The notes: generated by a model not told the origin, from the sequence alone. A stretch of DNA of 33,295 nt from an uncultured Spirochaetaceae bacterium (GCA_944389015.1 CALXKS010000071.1:1-33295); one strand, 5' to 3'; counted from the stretch's first letter, positions 14,850-22,888 are shown. Translations and numbers: made by a program.

Positions 14850-15622
14850 TGGAAAGAGATGCTCTTCATGCAAGGTTCTCTGAGGCGAGGAATGCTGTGC
14901 AGCAGGCTTCGGATTTCCTCCTTTCCCATGAGAATCTCAGGACGGCGATCACGGCAAAGGCGGAGAATGACTATGTCACATCCGCAGATAGGGAGTGCGA
15001 GCGTTTATTGATATCCTCCCTATCGAGGGCGTTCCCTGATGATTCATTCCTGGGAGAGGAATCCGGAGTGAAAGGTGAGGGCAGGTGCAGGTGGATCATA
15101 GATCCGATCGATGGCACCGTTGATTTCATGGCATCCTTTCCCGATTATACGATCTCCGTCGCATTCGAGGATGAGAATGGTATTGCATTCGGTATCGTGA
15201 TGGTTCCCAGGCAGGCTGAGGAGTTCACTGCATTCCGTGGAGAGGGAGCATATCTCAATGGGATGAGGATACATACAGATGAGACCTCTCCGCTTGGCAA
15301 GACGCTTGCGATCCTCGTTCCGCCGCATAGGCATCATAAGTATCTTCATGGATATATGGAGCGCATGGAGCGGTTCTATTCTGTCATTTCCGATATGAGA
15401 TCACTTGGCTCTGCTGCGATATCATTATGCTACGTGGCAGCAGGAAGGGTCAGTATGTACTATGAGATCGGACTCCATATCTATGACTGTGCTGCAGGCA
15501 TCATAATAGTCCGTGAGGCAGGAGGGGCTGTAACGCTTCTCACGGAGGATGAGGACTGGATCGAGATAGCTGCATCTTCCAGAGCGGCCCATGATGCGAT
15601 GATGAGGTGCATAGATGGTTAA
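14849..15622 (+). CDS. Inositol monophosphatase family protein
   Basis: A 257-residue metal-dependent sugar-phosphate phosphatase of the IMPase/FBPase/CysQ superfamily. It has GEES (about 69-72), motif I WIIDPIDGTVDFM (about 84-96) and motif II YDCAAGIIIVREAGG (about 212-226), where Tyr replaces the usual Trp. Length fits SuhB-type enzymes. Possible substrates are inositol 1-phosphate, fructose bisphosphate or PAP; the sequence does not decide. The ATG overlaps the TAA of the large upstream gene by one base, with AGAGGAAG as SD. Confidence 0.9.
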   Translation: MERDALHARFSEARNAVQQASDFLLSHENLRTAITAKAENDYVTSADRECERLLISSLSRAFPDDSFLGEESGVKGEGRCRWIIDPIDGTVDFMASFPDYTISVAFEDENGIAFGIVMVPRQAEEFTAFRGEGAYLNGMRIHTDETSPLGKTLAILVPPHRHHKYLHGYMERMERFYSVISDMRSLGSAAISLCYVAAGRVSMYYEIGLHIYDCAAGIIIVREAGGAVTLLTEDEDWIEIAASSRAAHDAMMRCIDG

Positions 15623-16634
15623 GGCTGTGCTTTTCGATTTCGATGGCACTCTGGCTGATTCGTCCCCAGGTATCTTCCATACAGCGCTCTACACAGTCAG
15701 GAGCCTCGGGATAACCAGGGAATACTCCGATGAGGAGATGAGGAAGTTCATAGGGCCTCCTCTGAGGATGTGCTTCTCAGTTGCCTTTGGCCTTGATGAG
15801 TCTCTTCTTGATAGCGCTGTCAGGATATACAGGGAAGAGTACAGAAAGCGCGGAATGTTCATGATGAGCCTCTATCCGGGGATGGAAGAGCTTCTCAGGA
15901 GATTGAGAAAGGAGGGATTCAAGCTGGCTGTCGCGACCTTCAAAGGAGAGGTCCTTGTCAGACAGTGCCTTGAGAATCTTGGCATACTCTCTCTTTTCGA
16001 TGCTGTTTCCGGATCGAATGAAGTGGAAACACGGACAAAGAGCGATATAATAAGACATGCTCTTGCCGATATGGGGGTGGATGCTGATGAGGCTGTGATG
16101 GTTGGCGATACCCCTACGGATAGGACAGGAGCAGAGGAGGCTGGCACCTCATTCATCGGGGTCAGCTATGGGTTCGGATTCAGAAAAGAGGAAGGAGCTG
16201 TGGATTCTCCCTTTGGGATATATCTCAGGCTTCACCCTGAAGGAGTGGATATGATAGAGAAAATCGAGACAAAGAATGCCCCAGCGGCAATCGGACCATA
16301 CAGCCAGGCTGTGAAGGCAGGTGGAATGGTGTTCGCATCTGGACAGATTCCAATCGATCCTGCAACCGGGAATGTCGTTGAAGGAACAGCTGCTGATCAG
16401 GCTAAGCAGGTATTCAGGAATATCAATGAGGTCCTCAAGGCTGCCGGCACTGACATTACAAAGGTTGTGAAGGCTACTGTATTCCTGAAGAGCATGGATG
16501 ATTTCGGTGCTGTGAATGAGGTGTATGCAGAAGCATTCAAGGCATCTCCTGTCCTTCCTGCACGCTCTGCAGTCCAGGTCGGGAAGCTCCCGAAGGATGT
16601 ACAGGTGGAGATCGAGGTCATCGCGCTTGTCTGA
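15615..16634 (+). CDS. HAD hydrolase-RidA fusion protein
   Basis: A single 339-codon frame joins two enzymes. Residues 1-205 form a HAD phosphatase of the phosphoglycolate phosphatase type: DFDGTLADS at 8-16, a Lys in the second half and GDTPTDRTGAEEAGT at about 164-178. Residues 213-339 are a full-length RidA/YjgF imine deaminase, which clears reactive enamine/imine intermediates of PLP enzymes: NAPAAIGPYSQAV, FASGQIPIDP and LPARSAVQVGKLP with the key Arg. The two are usually separate genes. An internal AGGAG (16241-16245) sits 5 nt before ATG 16251, exactly where RidA would begin, so free RidA may also be made. It overlaps the IMPase gene by 8 nt, with GAGGTG as SD. Confidence 0.85.
   Translation: MVKAVLFDFDGTLADSSPGIFHTALYTVRSLGITREYSDEEMRKFIGPPLRMCFSVAFGLDESLLDSAVRIYREEYRKRGMFMMSLYPGMEELLRRLRKEGFKLAVATFKGEVLVRQCLENLGILSLFDAVSGSNEVETRTKSDIIRHALADMGVDADEAVMVGDTPTDRTGAEEAGTSFIGVSYGFGFRKEEGAVDSPFGIYLRLHPEGVDMIEKIETKNAPAAIGPYSQAVKAGGMVFASGQIPIDPATGNVVEGTAADQAKQVFRNINEVLKAAGTDITKVVKATVFLKSMDDFGAVNEVYAEAFKASPVLPARSAVQVGKLPKDVQVEIEVIALV
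16241..16253 (+). promoter_or_regulatory. Internal ribosome binding site and start for RidA
   Basis: AGGAG is followed after 5 nt by an in-frame ATG (16251) at the first residue of the RidA domain. Translation from here would give a 128-residue RidA, the normal family length. Use of this start is inferred. Confidence 0.55.
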
Positions 16635-16644
16635 TCGGTATATG

Positions 16645-16671
16645 GCGGAAAGTCCTTCCAGGATTTTCCGC
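16645..16671 (+). other. 12-bp hairpin after the HAD-RidA gene
   Basis: Positions 45-56 and 60-71 past 16600 pair over 12 bp (one G-U) around a 3-nt loop, starting 10 nt after the stop codon. No T-run follows. It may be the 3' end of the upstream transcript (Rho-type or processed), and it lies just before the pyr promoter. Confidence 0.6.
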
Positions 16672-16675
16672 TGTA

Positions 16676-16704
16676 TGGACAACACCACCTCCTTCTGCTA
16701 TTCT
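16676..16704 (+). promoter_or_regulatory. Promoter of the pyr operon
   Basis: -35 TGGACA (5 of 6 matches), a 17-bp spacer and an extended -10 TGcTATTCT (16696-16704) predict transcription from about 16711. The transcript would begin close to GGGAAGAGGTGAATG, giving the leader peptide a short leader with SD. Confidence 0.7.
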
Positions 16705-16723
16705 TCATGGGAAGAGGTGAATG

Positions 16724-16786
16724 ATGAGCGATAGACATTTTGATAGCATCTCATGGTTTATAGCTCATGTTCGTATTATTGTCTGA
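16724..16786 (+). CDS. pyr operon leader peptide
   Basis: A 20-codon frame, MSDRHFDSISWFIAHVRIIV, begins 13 nt after the predicted transcription start, with GAGGTGA as SD; an adjacent in-frame ATG at 16721 is the alternative. It ends with TGA (16784-16786), 3 nt before the terminator stem. The second half is U-rich. ATGAGC at its start can pair with GCTCAT (16763-16768), a possible RNA polymerase pause hairpin. The arrangement matches E. coli pyrL-pyrBI, where a ribosome close behind a polymerase slowed by low UTP prevents terminator formation. The peptide itself probably has no function beyond being translated. Confidence 0.65.
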   Translation: MSDRHFDSISWFIAHVRIIV

Positions 16787-16789
16787 TGG

Positions 16790-16811
16790 CCGGTATTACC
16801 GGTTTTTTTTT
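16790..16811 (+). terminator. Attenuator terminator before pyrB
   Basis: CCGGT-ATT-ACCGG (16790-16802), extendable by G-U pairs, is followed by nine T residues. It ends 20 nt before the pyrB ATG and lies downstream of the pyr promoter and leader peptide, so it would stop pyr transcription unless prevented. A ribosome at the leader stop codon would cover the 5' arm. Confidence 0.75.
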
Positions 16812-16831
16812 GAAAATTCCAAGGAGTAGGC

Positions 16832-18418
16832 ATGAACGTTTTTGCGACAAGGTCTCTTAACATCATCGAGGATTTCTCGATCAATGAACGCCGTTATTTC
16901 TTCAGGAAGGTCAGCGAGCTGAAGAAAGCAATCGAAGCAGGGGATGAGGAGACTATGTCCCGCTTCAGGATCGATGATCCTGATTTCGGAATATACGAAG
17001 TATTCCTTGAGGATAGCACAAGGACAAAGGAATCCTTCAGGAATGCTGCTAAGTTCCACCATGCGAAGGTCTCGGAATTGCTGGCTACATCCTCTTCGAT
17101 AAACAAGGGTGAGAGCTATGCCGATACCTTCAACATGCTCTCCGGCTACCATAACTCAATCTTCATCGTCCGCAGCAAGGTCGAAGGTCTTACGAAGTGG
17201 CTTTCCGAGGAGTGCAGTGAGTATGCGGAGCGCAACCATCTTCCATATAGACCTGCATTCATAAACGCAGGAGATGGAAAGCATGAGCATCCGACGCAGG
17301 AACTGCTCGACGAGTTCTCATTCCTTGAGGATCTCGATATGTCATTCGACTCCATCCATGTGGCGCTTGTCGGCGATCTCTATCATGGACGCACAGTGCA
17401 CTCCAAGGCCGATGGGCTGAAGATCTTCGATCATGTGAAGGTCGATCTTATCGCTCCAGAGGAGCTGATGATGCCGGAAAGCTATATAGAGAAGATGAAG
17501 GAGAATGGATTCAGCGTCACTCTCTATCCATCGATCGAGGAGTACCTTAAGGCGGGGAACCCGGCAAGGCTCTGGTATTTCACGCGTCCTCAGCTCGAGA
17601 GGATGGGCGAGAGGATACTCCAGAAGCAGGAGATGCTCCGCTCTGCGATAACCTTCCGCCGTGAGTTCCTGCCGCTTCTTAAGGAGAATACGAAGTTCTA
17701 TCATCCGCTTCCACGTCATAAGGAGCATCCTACGATTCCGACATGGCTCGATAAGACACCGCTGAATGCATGGGAGAGACAGGCTATAAACGGCATGTAC
17801 TGCCGTATCGTTCTTCTGTCGCTTATCGGAGGGAAGATCGGGGAGGACTACGTGCCTGTTCCGGGAGAGCATGATGATGACAGGAAGACCGAGGAGTATA
17901 TAATCAAGGTCGAGCCTTCTCAGAAGAAGAAGGAGAAGAACTACTCCGAGGGCGTGCGCCCAATCTCCAATGGAATCGTGATCGACCACATATGCAAAGG
18001 AGACACTCCTGCAGAGATAAGGACCCATATGCGTCTGATCTCCTCTGTTCTCGGACTTGATGAATCCCGTGGAGGGGAGTGGGTGTCATGCGGAGCGGAT
18101 GGCAAGTACAAGGGAATAATATTCCGGCCCGGTGCAAGGGAGTTCGAGCGCAAGGATCTGAAGCGCCTTGCTGCCATTGCGCCGCACTGCACGCTCAACA
18201 TCATAAAGGATGGCAAGGTACTGGAGAAGTACAGGACACATATGCCGCCGAGGATCTACAACTTCGATGATCTCTGCTGCCAGAATGAGGCATGCATATC
18301 GAATCCAGTGAACGGGGAAGGCGTTCCTGCTGCATTCTACAGAACGCCTGACGGGCATTTCGCATGTGCATACTGCGGACGCTTCCATTCGTTCAAGGAA
18401 ATATGGAAAAAGCACTGA
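16832..18418 (+). CDS. pyrB: Aspartate carbamoyltransferase, fused catalytic and regulatory chains
   Basis: A 528-residue fusion of PyrB and PyrI, catalysing carbamoyl phosphate + aspartate to carbamoyl aspartate. The catalytic part (1-345) shows DSTRT (61-65), SINKGES (89-95), GDGKHEHPTQELLD (147-160) and HPLPR (290-294). After a Lys/Glu-rich linker, the regulatory part (about 375-528) shows IVIDHICKGD and four zinc cysteines, CQNEAC (482, 487) and CAYC (511, 514). Such fusions are known in Thermotoga maritima and treponemes; the PyrI part implies allosteric control by nucleotides. The usual EPSTRTR reads EDSTRTK here. AAGGAG lies 5 nt before the ATG, just after the attenuator. First structural gene of the operon. 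Confidence 0.96.
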   Translation: MNVFATRSLNIIEDFSINERRYFFRKVSELKKAIEAGDEETMSRFRIDDPDFGIYEVFLEDSTRTKESFRNAAKFHHAKVSELLATSSSINKGESYADTFNMLSGYHNSIFIVRSKVEGLTKWLSEECSEYAERNHLPYRPAFINAGDGKHEHPTQELLDEFSFLEDLDMSFDSIHVALVGDLYHGRTVHSKADGLKIFDHVKVDLIAPEELMMPESYIEKMKENGFSVTLYPSIEEYLKAGNPARLWYFTRPQLERMGERILQKQEMLRSAITFRREFLPLLKENTKFYHPLPRHKEHPTIPTWLDKTPLNAWERQAINGMYCRIVLLSLIGGKIGEDYVPVPGEHDDDRKTEEYIIKVEPSQKKKEKNYSEGVRPISNGIVIDHICKGDTPAEIRTHMRLISSVLGLDESRGGEWVSCGADGKYKGIIFRPGAREFERKDLKRLAAIAPHCTLNIIKDGKVLEKYRTHMPPRIYNFDDLCCQNEACISNPVNGEGVPAAFYRTPDGHFACAYCGRFHSFKEIWKKH

Positions 18419-18438
18419 AAGGGGGTAGAATAGATACT

Positions 18439-19140
18439 ATGAAGACTTTGAATGAGATAACAGGATACTATGGTCCGCTTCTTGCAAAAGGAGCCTTTGA
18501 GCTTGGCGCTATAAGGCTTTCCCCTTCCGATCCGTTTACATGGGCTTCCGGATACAGGATGCCTATCTATAATGACAACAGGCAGTTCCTTGCCATGCCT
18601 AAGTACAGGGCTCTGATCCGTGATGCATTCGCGGATATGCTCTCATCCATCGGCATGAATCCGGATAATATCGCGGGTACAGCGACTGCGGGAATCCCAC
18701 ATGCGACAAGCCTTGCCGATATGCTCTATAAGCCTCTTACATATGTCCGTTCCTCAAGCAAGGATCACGGTCTCGGCCATCAGATCGAAGGTCTTGGGAA
18801 GAGCGGTTCCTACGAAGGGAAGAATGTCCTTCTGATCGAGGATCTCATCTCAACAGGATCTTCATCCCTCAAGGCTGTAGAGGCTGTACGTGAAGCTGAT
18901 GGCGTATGCAATCTCTGTCTTGCGATCTTCACATACGGCCTGAAGAAAGCTGAGGATGCTTTCGCAGCGCTCGATCCGGAATGCGTGTTCCATACGATCC
19001 TTTCCTATGATGTGATGGTTGCCACTGCCGCAGAGACAGGATATATCTCTGAATCCGATGCCGAGGCTCTCCATGAGTGGAGAGAGGATCCATTCGGCTG
19101 GGGAGAGAAGAGAGGCTGGAAGAGGGAGGTAAGGGAATGA
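18439..19140 (+). CDS. pyrE: Orotate phosphoribosyltransferase
   Basis: A 233-residue enzyme joining orotate and PRPP to form orotidine 5'-phosphate. The PRPP loop reads VLLIEDLISTGSSS (about 134-147), preceded by TATAGIPHAT and YVRSSSKDHGLGHQIEG, where flexible-loop basic residues are expected. The start is uncertain: ATG 18439 fits the family length, while ATG 18403 has AAGGA 4 nt upstream and would overlap pyrB by 16 nt, adding 12 residues. Only a distant GGGGG run precedes 18439. Its end overlaps pyrF by 4 nt. Confidence 0.93.
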   Translation: MKTLNEITGYYGPLLAKGAFELGAIRLSPSDPFTWASGYRMPIYNDNRQFLAMPKYRALIRDAFADMLSSIGMNPDNIAGTATAGIPHATSLADMLYKPLTYVRSSSKDHGLGHQIEGLGKSGSYEGKNVLLIEDLISTGSSSLKAVEAVREADGVCNLCLAIFTYGLKKAEDAFAALDPECVFHTILSYDVMVATAAETGYISESDAEALHEWREDPFGWGEKRGWKREVRE

Positions 19141-20018
19141 GCTATATCGATCTGCTGCGTAAGAGCGCGGAGGAGACTGGGAATATCGTATGCATGGGAC
19201 TCGATCCTGTCATGGACGTGCTGCCGGAATCAGAGGCTGGTATAAGAGAGAGGCTCAATGGCTATTTCTCGGAGATATTCCGCAGGATGAGGATGGAGGG
19301 GCTTTCACCAGCGGCGTTCAAGCCTAATATCGGGTACTATGCCTCTCTCGATAACCCGAGGGAGGAGGATTTCCAGGGGTCTCTTGCCCTTGCCGATATC
19401 CTTGACATGCTCGATACATATTTCCCCGGGATTCCTGTGATCCTCGATTCGAAGCGCGGGGATATAGCAAGATCCAGCGGCAACTATGCTGTGGAGGCCT
19501 TCGATAAATGGGGTGCTTCAGCTGTGACGGTATCACCATACATGGGCCATGACTCCGTCTTCCCGTTCGCCTATGAGGATAAGGGTGTCTATATCCTGAA
19601 CAGGACATCGAATCCGGGTGCAAAGGAGCTTCAGAATGAGCTTGTAGTCGACAGAATCGACGAGAAGGAGCTCTATCCACTCTATATGGCCGTTGCCCAT
19701 ATGATCGCCCGCTGGGCTTCTGAGCATTCTGGACTTGGCGCCGTGGTCGGTGCTACCAGCCCTGATGAGCTTTCGGCTATCGCGCTGTTCTATGCCGGCA
19801 AGGATATCCCTATGCTGATTCCCGGTGTCGGATCCCAGGGTGGAAGCGCGGAAGAGGTCATGAAGAGGCTTGAGGAAGCAGGATATGACAGAACGCTTGC
19901 AAGGATAAACTCCTCTTCGGGTCTCACTCATCCATGGAAGAAGGGTGCTGCTCCTGATGACTGGCTTGATCAGGTCATGGCGGCTATCCATAAGCTCTTA
20001 GAGGAGGCTTCTGTCTGA
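19137..20018 (+). CDS. pyrF: Orotidine-5'-phosphate decarboxylase (type 2)
   Basis: A 293-residue enzyme converting OMP to UMP, the last step of the pathway. The catalytic signature LDSKRGDIARSSG is at about 102-114, in the longer type 2 family (about 270-310 residues) rather than the E. coli type (about 245). The FKPNIGYY and LIPGVGSQGG segments also fit. ATG 19137 overlaps the pyrE stop as ATGA, with GGAGG 7 nt upstream; an in-frame ATG at 19077 lies inside pyrE and is rejected. Its stop overlaps the pyrDK start by one base. Confidence 0.95.
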   Translation: MSYIDLLRKSAEETGNIVCMGLDPVMDVLPESEAGIRERLNGYFSEIFRRMRMEGLSPAAFKPNIGYYASLDNPREEDFQGSLALADILDMLDTYFPGIPVILDSKRGDIARSSGNYAVEAFDKWGASAVTVSPYMGHDSVFPFAYEDKGVYILNRTSNPGAKELQNELVVDRIDEKELYPLYMAVAHMIARWASEHSGLGAVVGATSPDELSAIALFYAGKDIPMLIPGVGSQGGSAEEVMKRLEEAGYDRTLARINSSSGLTHPWKKGAAPDDWLDQVMAAIHKLLEEASV

Positions 20019-21685
20019 TGGATGCAAGGACACTGCTAAGAAGGAACCATGAAAGCGGAAGAATCGTAACGGCGACTGTCTCAGGTGTCCTTACGACAAA
20101 GGAGGAGATGATAAAGCTCTTTGATGAGCACGTGCCCTCCGTTGATATAATAACGACAAAGTCATTCCAGGTAGTGCCGACTCCCGGAAACAGGGAACCT
20201 GTTGTCTGCTCCCCATCCGCGGGGAATTTCGGGAACTCCGTAGGACTAAGGAATCCAGGTATGGAGGAGGCACTGGAAGAGCTGGGCAGGCTGAGGAAGC
20301 ATGGTCTAAGGGCTCTTCTCTGCGTATCGCTTGCTGCGGATTCCCCTGAGAACTTCATAACGCTTGTAAAGGCATTCGACCCATTTGCAGATCTTATCGA
20401 GCTCAATTTCTCCTGTCCTCATGCAGCGGCAGGCTTCGGAGCTTCGATCGGCAGCGACAAGGCTGTTGCGGCAGACTATGTAAGGCGAATTGCTGAAGCT
20501 TATCCGGAGAGGAAGGCGCCGCTGATCATCAAGCTTACTCCGAATGCAGAGGATATCGGCGGAATAGCAAAGGCTGTGATAGATGCAGGAGCTGATGGGA
20601 TTGCAGCGATCAATACAGTCGGACCGAAGCTCTATACCGAGCCTCATTCGGGTGCGCCGATCCTCAACAACAAGCTAGGAGGAAAGGGCGGAGCATCTGG
20701 TGAGTGGGTCAAGGCTGATGCGCTGAAGTGCATAAGGGAGATAAGGGCAGCAATAGGCGATGATCCGATAATCCTCGGAATGGGCGGTATCTCATCCCAT
20801 GAGGATGCCGTCAATATGATCAAGGCCGGGGCAGACAGCGTTGGAGTCGGTTCTGCTCTCTCCCGTGTAATGCCCTCTGATTATGAGGCTTTCTTCAATG
20901 CTCTGAAGAACGGCGGCGATACATCGGAGTATCTTTCCAAGGACAATGCCCTTGAGTATACGCCCCATACAGTGCTGACTAAGGAGATGCATGGCGATGA
21001 TGTCATGGTCATCACAGTCACCGGCGAGGTTGGCTGCAATCCTGGTGAATTCGTCTTCATATGGGTTCCGGGTATGGGCGAGAAGCCTTTCTCGGTCGCA
21101 GTGAATAAGCCTCTGACATTCCTGATAAAGAAGCGTGGCATATTCACCTCCGCGTTCTTCGGGATAAATCCAGGCGATACGATATATACAAGGGGGCTCT
21201 ATGGTCAGCCCATGGTCTATGAGAAGACAGAGAAAGCTCTTCTCATCGGCGGCGGTACAGGAGCTGCTGTTCTGCCTCTTATCGCAGAGCGCCTTTCCGG
21301 GGATGGCACGGAGATGGATATCCGCGTGGGTGTGGTGCATAAGGAAGGGAAGGATCCTCTGGAGGATGTCCTTTCATCCTATGGCCGATACACATCCGTC
21401 CCAGATGATGGCAAGCCCGGCCGTGTGCTCGATACGATAACAGCTTCCGATCTTTCCGGTGATACCGCGCTGTATGTCGTGGGGCCTGGGAAGATGATGG
21501 AGAAGGCTGCGATGAATGCAGAAGCCATGGGCTTTCCTTCAGATAGGATCTATCTTTCAATGGAGAAGAATACCATGTGCGGAATCGGCATGTGCGGCGA
21601 GTGCGTCTGCGGCGGCCATCTTCCATGCAAGGAGGGAACATTCTTCACATGGAAGACACTGAAGGAGAACGGAGCAGAGCTATGA
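20018..21685 (+). CDS. pyrD: Dihydroorotate dehydrogenase PyrD-PyrK fusion
   Basis: A 555-residue fusion of class 1B dihydroorotate dehydrogenase and its electron-transfer subunit. PyrD (about 1-310) has SGVLTTKEE near the N-terminus, LIIKLTPN, the FMN loop GMGGISSHEDAVNMIKAGAD and the catalytic Cys in NFSCPH; the usual motif is NxSCPN, so Asn to His is unusual. PyrK (about 325-555) has ferredoxin-reductase-like FAD and NAD segments (LLIGGGTGAAVLPLI) and a C-terminal [2Fe-2S] cluster in CGIGMCGECVCGGHLPC. The fused enzyme should pass electrons from dihydroorotate to NAD. GGAGG lies 10 nt before ATG 20018; the gene overlaps pyrF by 1 nt and pyrC by 4 nt. Confidence 0.94.
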   Translation: MDARTLLRRNHESGRIVTATVSGVLTTKEEMIKLFDEHVPSVDIITTKSFQVVPTPGNREPVVCSPSAGNFGNSVGLRNPGMEEALEELGRLRKHGLRALLCVSLAADSPENFITLVKAFDPFADLIELNFSCPHAAAGFGASIGSDKAVAADYVRRIAEAYPERKAPLIIKLTPNAEDIGGIAKAVIDAGADGIAAINTVGPKLYTEPHSGAPILNNKLGGKGGASGEWVKADALKCIREIRAAIGDDPIILGMGGISSHEDAVNMIKAGADSVGVGSALSRVMPSDYEAFFNALKNGGDTSEYLSKDNALEYTPHTVLTKEMHGDDVMVITVTGEVGCNPGEFVFIWVPGMGEKPFSVAVNKPLTFLIKKRGIFTSAFFGINPGDTIYTRGLYGQPMVYEKTEKALLIGGGTGAAVLPLIAERLSGDGTEMDIRVGVVHKEGKDPLEDVLSSYGRYTSVPDDGKPGRVLDTITASDLSGDTALYVVGPGKMMEKAAMNAEAMGFPSDRIYLSMEKNTMCGIGMCGECVCGGHLPCKEGTFFTWKTLKENGAEL

Positions 21686-22716
21686 TCGATCCCCATGTGC
21701 ATCTCAGAGACTGGAAGCAGTGCAGTAAGGAGACAATCCTCCATGGCATGAAGGTCGCATCTGCCCTTGGCTTCTCGGATCTCTTTGATATGCCTAATAC
21801 CGATCCGGCCTGCACCTCAAGGAGTGTCATCCTCGACAGGCTTGCAGCAGGAAGCGAAGCTGAGGAGATCACTGGTGTCTCATACCATCTCTATGCCGGT
21901 CTTACAGCCGATGAGGCCCAGATAAAGAGCATGGTGGATATCCATTCGGAGCTCTTTCCTCTTGTCATCGGCCTGAAGCTATTCGCCGGCCAGAGCACCG
22001 GGAATATGGGGATAATCGGGATCGAGAACCAGAAGAAGGTCTTCAGGGCTCTGTCAGAAGCTGGTTATCGCGGGGTTCTTGCTGTCCATGCTGAGAAGGA
22101 AGAGCTCCTCAGAAAAGATCTGTATGTTCCCGGAAGATTCGAGACCCACTCCGAGGCCCGTCCTACGGAGGCTGAGACGGAGAGTGTCCGTGATATTGCC
22201 AGGATCGCGGGAGAGGCCGGATTCTGCGGAACGCTGCATATCTGCCATGTATCTGCTCTCTCCACGATTGAGCTTGTAAAGGATCTCAGGAAGGAAGGAA
22301 TGAGGATAACGATGGGGGCGACTCCCCACCATGCGCTTCTTTCCGTGGATGATGCTGCGGACAGCACCAGGTATCTGAAGATGAATCCACCGCTCAGAGA
22401 GAAGAGTGATCGTGATGCTGTATTCTCTGCTCTCCTTGACGGGACAGTGGACTGGGCTGAGTCCGATCATGCGCCTCATACCCTGGAAGACAAGGAGAAG
22501 GGAGCATCAGGCATCCCCGGGCTTCCAGGAATGCTCCTTCTTGCATCGAAGCTGAGGGATGCAGGGTGCAGCGAAGCCCGTCTTTCCGATATCTTCGGAG
22601 GAAGAGCTGCTGCTGTGTTCGCCATCGAGCGGGGTGGCCAGCCTGTCCCGGAAGATGCATATCCTCTTTATAAAAGCACCTCTGGCGAGTATCCATTCGA
22701 CCCATTCAGAATGTAG
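21682..22716 (+). CDS. pyrC: Dihydroorotase
   Basis: A 344-residue zinc amidohydrolase that cyclises carbamoyl aspartate to dihydroorotate. DPHVHLRDW (3-11) gives the first two metal His. GLKLFAGQSTG holds the likely carboxylated Lys, ICHVSALS and AVHAEKEE supply further His, and AESDHAPHT (about 253-261) the catalytic Asp. The start is ATG 21682, forming ATGA with the pyrDK stop; an in-frame ATG at 21577 lies inside PyrK and is rejected. Last gene of the pyr operon; only a U-rich stretch without a convincing hairpin follows. Confidence 0.95.
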   Translation: MIDPHVHLRDWKQCSKETILHGMKVASALGFSDLFDMPNTDPACTSRSVILDRLAAGSEAEEITGVSYHLYAGLTADEAQIKSMVDIHSELFPLVIGLKLFAGQSTGNMGIIGIENQKKVFRALSEAGYRGVLAVHAEKEELLRKDLYVPGRFETHSEARPTEAETESVRDIARIAGEAGFCGTLHICHVSALSTIELVKDLRKEGMRITMGATPHHALLSVDDAADSTRYLKMNPPLREKSDRDAVFSALLDGTVDWAESDHAPHTLEDKEKGASGIPGLPGMLLLASKLRDAGCSEARLSDIFGGRAAAVFAIERGGQPVPEDAYPLYKSTSGEYPFDPFRM

Positions 22717-22756
22717 ATCATTTTGTTTTGTCTGGCTTTCCCTTGCTTCGCGATTG

Positions 22757-22765
22757 TGCTACTAT
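22757..22765 (+). promoter_or_regulatory. Extended -10 promoter of the corA leader
   Basis: TGcTACTAT is an extended -10 element that may act without a strong -35 (the -35 position reads TTTCCC). The start would fall near 22772, just before the leader ORF's SD. The same nonamer recurs at 31639. Confidence 0.5.
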
Positions 22766-22787
22766 TCCTCTGACAAAGGAGAACGCA

Positions 22788-22859
22788 ATGGACGAAGGCG
22801 GAAGTATAAAACCTTTACCTAGAGTTGAATCAGAGAAAGCCTTCGTTCTTCCCATCTAG
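22788..22859 (+). CDS. corA leader peptide ORF
   Basis: A 23-codon frame, MDEGGSIKPLPRVESEKAFV followed by LPI, with an excellent SD AAAGGAG 6 nt upstream. It ends at TAG 22857-22859, in the loop of a hairpin just before corA. It contains acidic residues and a PLPR stretch. Enterobacterial Mg transporter leaders (mgtL, corL) also use short ORFs, and mgtL also contains Pro-rich PLPR. It may therefore sense translation under Mg limitation, but that link is inference. Too short to find by homology; the SD, context and competing RNA pairings are the support. Confidence 0.6.
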   Translation: MDEGGSIKPLPRVESEKAFVLPI

Positions 22860-22884
22860 GATGGATCTGAAGGCTTGGGGAGAG
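22791..22884 (+). promoter_or_regulatory. Candidate riboregulator controlling the corA SD
   Basis: Segment 1 GACGAAGGC (22791-22799) can pair with segment 2 GCCTTCGTT (22839-22847). Segment 2, as AAGCCTTC (22837-22844), can instead pair with segment 3 GAAGGCTT (22869-22876), enclosing CCATC/GATGG (22852-22856 with 22860-22864). TTCTTCCC (22846-22853) can pair with the corA SD region GGGGAGAG (22877-22884). Pairing 1:2 is compatible with SD masking; 2:3 with the inner stem competes with it. A ribosome on the leader ORF would disrupt 1:2. Pairings were found by eye; no energies were computed. Confidence 0.5.
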
Positions 22885-22888
22885 CCAG

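Noticed and set aside
16635..16831. A PyrR-binding attenuator as in Bacillus pyr operons
   Set aside because: The conserved PyrR-binding loop is not seen and there is no antiterminator alternative of that type; the leader-peptide arrangement fits better.
22717..22888. An M-box magnesium riboswitch upstream of corA
   Set aside because: The leader from the predicted start is only about 115 nt and mostly taken by the short ORF; the M-box helices and a terminator are not recognisable.
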